Assembly (NCBI GenBank): GCA_910587635.1
Contig: CAJUNB010000028.1
Span: 1-44,466, forward strand
From: an uncultured Lachnospiraceae bacterium
GTDB taxonomy: Bacteria; Bacillota; Clostridia; Lachnospirales; Lachnospiraceae
DNA length: 44,466 bases
Direction of reading: 5' to 3'
Positions 39,820 through 44,466 of the stretch are shown here, piece by piece. Positions within the stretch are counted from its first letter, which is position 1, and each line of letters starts with the position of its first letter. The notes beneath the pieces are model-generated. The model made no database searches and was not told the DNA's origin. It saw only the letters and a program-made list of their open reading frames with translations. Made by a program: the position numbers and the translations under genes.

Positions 39820-41562
39820 ATGGATATTATAAGAAAACTGAAGGTTGTACTGAGTAGAAAACAGAAGCGGCAGGTAGTCGTTTTGCTTTTCCTGATTCTG
39901 ATTGGCGCCATTTTGGAAACATTGGGTGTTTCCATGATTCTGCCCATTGTGACGGCAGTGGTGGAGCCGGATATTTTTACGGAAAATGAGCTGGTGACGG
40001 AGGTCAGTGACATATTGGGACTGGAGAGCCTGGAAGAGTTTGTCATTGCGATGATTATCGTATTGATTTTGATCTTTGTGCTGAAAAATGCCTATCTTCT
40101 GTTTATGTACTATGTACAGCACACGTTTATCTGTAACAGCCAGTTCCTTATTTCCAGAGACCTGTTGCGGATTTATTTTAATAAGCCGTATGAATTTTAT
40201 TTGAATGCAAATACTTCGGATGTACTTCGTACTGTGTACAGCGATACGACCGGTGTATTTTCTCTGTTGCTGGAATGCATTCAGTTCTTATCAGAATTTA
40301 TTATTGCCCTCTGCCTTGGTGTCGTTTTGCTTGTGATTGATTTTCAGATGATGGTGATCATGTGTGCGGTCCTGTTTGGGGTGACAGCATTGATCGCCCT
40401 GCTCTTCAAGCCAAAGATGGGGCGTATCGGACAGGAAGCCAGAGTACGACAGAGCCGTATGTACAACAGCATCATTCAGTCGATTATGGGAATCAAGGAT
40501 GTAAAAATCTTTGCCAAGGAAGAATCTTTCCTGGAGGAATATGAAAATAACGGTAGAAAATATTATAATCTTTCCAGAAGCCAGCATGTACTGGGGGCGG
40601 CGCCCCGGCTTATCATAGAAGCGGTATGTATCGGAGGGATACTGGCATATCTGGGAGTTATGATTGCGCTGGGTAACAGTGTGAAGACGATGATTCCCCA
40701 GCTTACAGCTTTCGGCCTGGCAGCAGTCCGGCTGATGCCCTGTGCCAACCGGATGAGTACCTATCTGGCAAATATTGCCTATTATAAACCTACACTGGAT
40801 TTTGTGTATGAAAATGTGGAAATGCCTCAAAATGTAAAAGAGGAGTATAATCCGAAAACGGCTGGCCGGGACAGAAGTGGAAAACTGCTGTTTACCGATA
40901 GGATTACGGTAGAGAATATCAGCTATCAGTATCCGAATTCGGAGAAAAAGATATTTGACAGAGCGGAAATGAATATTCCCATTGGAAAATCAGTGGGAAT
41001 TGTAGGAAAGTCAGGGGCAGGTAAGACGACGCTGGTGGATATCATGCTTGGTCTTCTGGATGCCCAGAGCGGAAAAATCCTTTGTGATGGGGTGGATGTA
41101 CTCACCAACTATGGAGGGTGGCTGCGCAATATCGGATATATTCCCCAGTCCATTAATCTGATAGATGATACGATACGGGCGAATGTGGCCTTTGGTATAC
41201 CGAGAGAAAAGGTGGACGATAAGAGGGTCTGGGAAGTGCTGGAGGAAGCACAGCTCACCTCTTTCGTAGAGGAACAGCCGGAAGGACTGGATACGGAGAT
41301 CGGAGAGAGGGGCATTCGTATGTCTGGCGGACAGCGGCAGCGTCTTGGTATTGCTAGGGCACTGTACCATGACCCGGAGCTGCTCATTTTGGATGAAGCC
41401 ACTTCCGCTCTTGATAATGATACAGAAGCGGCCATCATGGAGGCCATCAATCATTTCCATGGCAGAAAGACGATGCTGATCATTGCTCACAGACTAAAGA
41501 CAATCGAAAACTGCGATATGATATTTGCAGTGGCAGATGGTAAGATCGTACAGGAGAAGTAG
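39820..41562 (+). CDS. ABC exporter/lipid-linked glycan flippase (PglK/MsbA-like)
   Basis: A 580-residue half-transporter. About six membrane helices occupy residues 1-320, beginning with LLFLILIGAILETLGVSMIL, as in PglK/WlaB. The ATPase domain has Walker A GKSGAGKT at 396-403, signature RMSGGQRQRLGIARAL, Walker B LLILDEATSALD and the H-loop IIAHRLKTIENC. PglK flips lipid-linked oligosaccharide across the membrane and this gene's place in the cluster supports the same role. It lies 45 nt after the deacetylase; a TATAAT at 39784-39789 might support a weak internal promoter. Ribosome site GGGACGGAT. Confidence 0.9.
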   Translation: MDIIRKLKVVLSRKQKRQVVVLLFLILIGAILETLGVSMILPIVTAVVEPDIFTENELVTEVSDILGLESLEEFVIAMIIVLILIFVLKNAYLLFMYYVQHTFICNSQFLISRDLLRIYFNKPYEFYLNANTSDVLRTVYSDTTGVFSLLLECIQFLSEFIIALCLGVVLLVIDFQMMVIMCAVLFGVTALIALLFKPKMGRIGQEARVRQSRMYNSIIQSIMGIKDVKIFAKEESFLEEYENNGRKYYNLSRSQHVLGAAPRLIIEAVCIGGILAYLGVMIALGNSVKTMIPQLTAFGLAAVRLMPCANRMSTYLANIAYYKPTLDFVYENVEMPQNVKEEYNPKTAGRDRSGKLLFTDRITVENISYQYPNSEKKIFDRAEMNIPIGKSVGIVGKSGAGKTTLVDIMLGLLDAQSGKILCDGVDVLTNYGGWLRNIGYIPQSINLIDDTIRANVAFGIPREKVDDKRVWEVLEEAQLTSFVEEQPEGLDTEIGERGIRMSGGQRQRLGIARALYHDPELLILDEATSALDNDTEAAIMEAINHFHGRKTMLIIAHRLKTIENCDMIFAVADGKIVQEK

Positions 41563-41624
41563 TTGGAAGAGAAACTTGTAAATCTGCCTGGATGATGCAG
41601 TATGTGTATCAGAAGGAGGAAAGG

Positions 41625-43193
41625 ATGGACATAAATTTATTTTTTCAGGGTTATGATTCGGTGAACGGGTATCAGCAGTCCATTCTGCAGGATATAGATG
41701 ACTGTATCCATTTCAGGCGGTGTGTGGTGACGAGCCGGGATAATGACGGCAAGGACAGGTATGATCCGGGAAAATATGTCAAAGTAGATTATGACATGTG
41801 CGCCAATGCCAGATATGAATATTGTATGGATATGAACAGTCTGCTTCCTCTTGACCGGGAAGTGCTGACAGCGATGGAGCCGTATGAACCGACAGCGGTG
41901 AAAATGCTCTGTCGAATTACGGATTTTGATATTTTTACTTATGATGAGGCAAAGCGGTTTTATCTGCATCATCTCCGGTACTGGAACGATATTTTTGAAC
42001 GGAATCATATTAACTTTGTGTTTCTGACAGGTATCCCTCACCACACCCACGATTATATCATCTATGCGCTGACGAAGGTAAAAAAGATACCCATGTGTAT
42101 CCTGGCCCCCACTCATCTGCCCCACTGGTGCTTTGTGGGAAATGATTTGTACAGACTCTATGAGCGTCTGGATGCCGCTTATGAAAAACGGAAAAAGTCG
42201 GAAGAGGACGTTATATTGCCTGAAGATGTGGAAGATTACTATCAGGCGCTGTTGCGGGAAAACAAGCAGCAGAAAATGCAGGTCATGCTTGGCTCCGGCA
42301 GTAAAAAGGAACATGCCAGAAAAGAAAAGCGTCAGATCATGGGCTATGTGATGCGGGACAAAATCATAAAGCGACAGCTTTCCCGGGTGAAGCACGGACT
42401 GGCCGGAGCAGTAAAAAGCCGCAGTCTCTCATTCTGGAAAGAGAGCCGCCTCTGGATGAAAAAGGATACCTACTGTATCCAAAAAGTGAGACATAAACTG
42501 AAAAACTGTATGACAATCGAAGACTATGAAAAAATGGCTGTCATGCCTGATATGACTCATGAGAAGTATGTGCTGTTCCTCCTTCATTTGCAGCCGGAAG
42601 CTACCACATTGCCTCAGGCAGGGGTATTTGTGGAACAGGAGCTCTGTGTACAACTGCTAGCGTCCGTACTGAAAGAATATAACATCAGACTCTATGTCAA
42701 AGAGCATTTCGTGCAGCCTTATCGGATGAAACACTTTTATGAAGATCTGCGAGGTACGGAAAATGTGACACTCGTCAGCAGCGATGCGGAATCCGTAGAT
42801 TTGCTGGCTCATTGTGTGGCGGCTGCAACGCCGGCGGGAACAGTCTCTATTGAAGCTATAGCCAATGGCAAGCCAGTATTTGTATTTGGCCATGGCGGAT
42901 TCGAACACGGTCCGGGCATCTATCAGGTGGGAAATGAAAAACAGTGCAGGGAAGCCATAGAGCATATTTTAAAAGACGGTCATGTACCGACTCAGTCAGT
43001 GCGTAATTATTTCAGAGCGTTTGTGGAGAGTGGCATTTGCATTTATTCTCCCATTGAGGGAGCAGACCCGGAAAAAGTGGAACAGAGTCGACGATCAGTG
43101 GTGGAGCTGGCAGTGGAAGAGATTCGCAGAGCATATACGGAGAAATTTTTAAGAAAACAGGATAAGAAGACGAGAGAAAGGTGCAACACATGA
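41625..43193 (+). CDS. Capsule-polysaccharide-synthesis-like protein (KpsC/KpsS-type C-terminus)
   Basis: A 522-residue protein. The C-terminal half (about 310-470) resembles capsule-synthesis/Kdo-transferase-like domains, with YVLFLLHLQPEATTLPQAG, IRLYVKEHF and TPAGTVSIEAIANGKPVFVF. The N-terminal half (HINFVFLTGIPHHTHDYIIY) forms a second Rossmann-like lobe. Basic linkers lie near 230-300. It is probably a glycosyltransferase or capsule-export-linked enzyme of the cluster. The ATG at 41625 follows GAAGGAGGAAAGG; an upstream in-frame ATG at 41592 is weaker. Its stop overlaps legB (ATGA). Confidence 0.72.
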   Translation: MDINLFFQGYDSVNGYQQSILQDIDDCIHFRRCVVTSRDNDGKDRYDPGKYVKVDYDMCANARYEYCMDMNSLLPLDREVLTAMEPYEPTAVKMLCRITDFDIFTYDEAKRFYLHHLRYWNDIFERNHINFVFLTGIPHHTHDYIIYALTKVKKIPMCILAPTHLPHWCFVGNDLYRLYERLDAAYEKRKKSEEDVILPEDVEDYYQALLRENKQQKMQVMLGSGSKKEHARKEKRQIMGYVMRDKIIKRQLSRVKHGLAGAVKSRSLSFWKESRLWMKKDTYCIQKVRHKLKNCMTIEDYEKMAVMPDMTHEKYVLFLLHLQPEATTLPQAGVFVEQELCVQLLASVLKEYNIRLYVKEHFVQPYRMKHFYEDLRGTENVTLVSSDAESVDLLAHCVAAATPAGTVSIEAIANGKPVFVFGHGGFEHGPGIYQVGNEKQCREAIEHILKDGHVPTQSVRNYFRAFVESGICIYSPIEGADPEKVEQSRRSVVELAVEEIRRAYTEKFLRKQDKKTRERCNT

Positions 43194-44170
43194 AAAAAGT
43201 ATTGATTACCGGGGCGGACGGATTTATCGGCAGCCATCTGACAGAGTATTTGATGGATAAGGGCTATGAAGTGAAGGCTTTCACGTATTACAATTCGTTT
43301 AATACGTGGGGGTGGCTGGATACTTTCCCAAAGGAAAAGCTGTCAGAGCTGGAAATCTTCCAGGGTGATATCCGTGACCCCAACGGTGTGAGAGAAGCTA
43401 TGAAAGGTGTGGACGGGGTATTTCATCTGGCGGCGCTGATCGCCATACCCTTCAGCTATCATTCCCCGGATTCTTATGTGGATACCAATATAAAGGGGAC
43501 ATTGAATGTGCTCCAGGCTGCCCGGGATCTGAATTTAGAGCGGGTGCTCATCACATCCACGTCAGAAGTGTATGGAACAGCCCAGTATGTTCCTATCGAT
43601 GAAAAACATCCCTATCAGGGCCAGTCTCCATACTCTGCTACGAAAATCGGGGCAGACCGACTGGCGGAGAGTTTTTATCGGAGCTTTGGTTTGCCGGTGA
43701 CAATTGTGAGACCATTCAACACATTTGGGCCTAGACAGTCGGCGCGGGCGGTCATCCCTACGATTATTACCCAGCTCCTTGCCGGAAAAGAGGAAATCAG
43801 CCTTGGTTCCCTGACGCCGACGAGAGACTTTAATTATGTCAAGGATACTGCCAACGGTTTTTATGAAATTGCCAGATCCGATCGGGCGATCGGGGAAGAG
43901 ATCAATATCGCCACACAGCGGGAGATCAGCATCGGAGATCTGGCCCATGAACTGATTCGCCAGATCAATCCTGAGGCGCGGATTATCTGTGACGAGCAGC
44001 GGACACGCCCTGAAAAAAGCGAGGTCAACAGACTCCTTGGCTGCAATGAGAAAATCCTGCGCCTGACAGACTGGAAACCCGCCTACACATTCGAACAGGG
44101 ACTGACAGAGACGATAGAGTGGATTAAAGGGCATATGGATACCTATAAGATCGATATTTATAACGTATAG
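43190..44170 (+). CDS. legB: LegB-like NAD-dependent sugar 4,6-dehydratase
   Basis: A 326-residue extended SDR enzyme. TGADGFIGSHLTEYL binds NAD. LITSTSEVYGTAQYVPIDEK and SPYSATKIGADRLAESF supply the catalytic Thr/Tyr/Lys set. RPFNTFGPRQSARAVIP and GSLTPTRDFNYVKDT are as in LegB, which makes the 4-keto-6-deoxy sugar in legionaminic acid synthesis. A UDP-GlcNAc 4,6-dehydratase for bacillosamine is the alternative. The ATG at 43190 overlaps the previous stop; GTG 43181 is possible. The expected partners (legC aminotransferase, legI, legF) would lie past the right edge. Confidence 0.85.
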   Translation: MKKVLITGADGFIGSHLTEYLMDKGYEVKAFTYYNSFNTWGWLDTFPKEKLSELEIFQGDIRDPNGVREAMKGVDGVFHLAALIAIPFSYHSPDSYVDTNIKGTLNVLQAARDLNLERVLITSTSEVYGTAQYVPIDEKHPYQGQSPYSATKIGADRLAESFYRSFGLPVTIVRPFNTFGPRQSARAVIPTIITQLLAGKEEISLGSLTPTRDFNYVKDTANGFYEIARSDRAIGEEINIATQREISIGDLAHELIRQINPEARIICDEQRTRPEKSEVNRLLGCNEKILRLTDWKPAYTFEQGLTETIEWIKGHMDTYKIDIYNV

Positions 44171-44178
44171 GGAAAGTC

Positions 44179-44237
44179 CCGGCCCGCAGGAACGTACTTC
44201 CCATGCTTGCATGAGGAAGTACGTTCCTATGGGCCGG
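44179..44237. repeat. Large imperfect hairpin after legB
   Basis: CCGGCCC pairs with GGGCCGG outside, AGGAACGTACTTCC with GGAAGTACGTTCCT in the middle, and CATGC with GCATG at the tip, separated by 2-nt internal loops. No T-run follows. It may end or protect the legB RNA, and it lies immediately before the tandem repeat. Confidence 0.7.
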
Positions 44238-44242
44238 ACAAG

Positions 44243-44466
44243 GGAATATGAGTAAGGAGGGCGAGAGCCCGGATTACGAATATGCCCGACGATCGCGGGA
44301 GTGCGAAGCACGGAGCGATCGGACTTTCCGAAAGGAGTCAGGGAGAGCGGAATATGAGTAAGGAGGGCGAGAGCCCGGATTACGAATATGCCCGACGATC
44401 GCGGGAGTGCGAAGCACGGAGCGATCGGACTTTCCGAAAGGAGTCAGGGAGAGCGGAATATGAGTA
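44243..44466 (+). repeat. 106-bp tandem direct repeat, at least 2.1 copies, running off the window
   Basis: The unit starting GGAATATGAGTAAGGAGGGC (44243) recurs at 44349 and again at 44455, with no difference seen over the full second copy. Each unit carries GGGCGAGAGCCC (a 4-bp stem with GAGA tetraloop), CGATCGC paired with GCGATCG around a GTGCGAAGCAC mini-hairpin, and GACT...AGTC. The period is not a multiple of three. It could be a structured-RNA array, a chain of overlapping small ORFs, or an extragenic repeat element. Confidence 0.85.
44248..44361 (+). CDS. Possible 37-residue repeat-encoded small ORF
   Basis: The first repeat unit encodes 37 residues starting MSKEGESPDYEYARRSRECE and ending in RAEYE: very polar, rich in Arg and Glu. 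Its TAA stop (44359-44361) overlaps the ATG of the next unit (44354) in ATGAGTAA, so successive units would be translationally coupled. The second unit encodes the same peptide and its stop runs 1 nt past the window. The ribosome site is weak and no homologous family is known to me. The ORF may be a by-product of the structured repeat. Confidence 0.3.
   Translation: MSKEGESPDYEYARRSRECEARSDRTFRKESGRAEYE

Noticed and set aside
44243..44466. CRISPR array
   Set aside because: The 106-bp units abut without spacers and are too long; no cas gene is present in the window.

Overview
The window looks like chromosomal DNA from a Gram-positive anaerobe of the Lachnospiraceae/Clostridia type. The evidence is moderate GC content, strong AGGAGG-like ribosome binding sites, sigma-A promoters of the TTGACA/TATAAT kind, lipoproteins with clear lipoboxes, sbcDC, and a TPP-riboswitch thi operon. 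The organism is inferred from gene content and codon style; no rRNA or other marker gene is present. I see no tRNA, rRNA, CRISPR array, intact transposase or integrase.

Layout. (1) 1-1.7 kb, minus strand: an AraC-GNAT fusion regulator followed by a MATE efflux gene cut by the window edge, with an 18-bp-arm palindrome at the operon's start. (2) 1.9-4.6 kb: a stand-alone GmrSD-like (DUF262/DUF1524) nuclease and yaaA. (3) 4.6-9.6 kb: a twice-frameshifted YefM-type antitoxin remnant, then sbcD-sbcC. (4) 10-13.4 kb: a HAD phosphatase (minus) and a thiamin salvage/synthesis operon tenA-thiD-thiE behind a TPP riboswitch, its terminator and a second possible attenuator. (5) 13.5-15.6 kb: a GNAT acetyltransferase and an RpiR-family regulator. 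(6) 15.7-22.6 kb: a LacI-controlled carbohydrate or polyol operon (zinc dehydrogenase, RbsA/RbsC/RbsB-type ABC importer, LacI regulator, second zinc dehydrogenase) with a perfect 16-bp operator at the promoter. (7) 22.7-30.5 kb: small accessory genes. These are a WYL regulator with its own palindromic operator, a ClbS/DfsB-like protein, a convergent pair of CX3CX2C iron-sulfur proteins (SPL-like radical SAM and DUF1848), a NYN-LOTUS ribonuclease-like protein behind a duplicated GC-rich hairpin, three lipoproteins and a DJ-1/PfpI protein. (8) 30.7-44.2 kb: a long, tightly packed plus-strand surface-glycan cluster. It holds a PIG-L-like protein, a polytopic membrane protein, a WbpP-like epimerase, three GT4 glycosyltransferases, a GINT1-like beta-propeller protein, a FemAB-like transferase, a DUF2334 deacetylase, a PglK-like ABC flippase, a capsule-synthesis-like protein and a LegB-like 4,6-dehydratase. 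(9) The window ends in a large hairpin and a 106-bp tandem repeat.

How the genes work together. The glycan cluster has the parts needed to make nucleotide sugars, build a lipid-linked oligosaccharide, decorate it and flip it across the membrane. LegB suggests a legionaminic-acid-like or bacillosamine-like sugar, with the remaining pathway genes probably lying beyond the right edge. The sugar operon imports a sugar or polyol and oxidises it with two different medium-chain dehydrogenases. The thi operon recovers and phosphorylates the thiamin pyrimidine and couples it to the thiazole.

The most unusual material lies outside the proteins. There is a dispersed short repeat (core ACCCTTGTYCACTGAGGGT, about seven copies or part-copies, all outside intact genes), a duplicated structured leader before the NYN-LOTUS gene, and the 106-bp tandem repeat, in which each unit carries stable hairpins and a short ORF whose stop overlaps the next unit's start codon.
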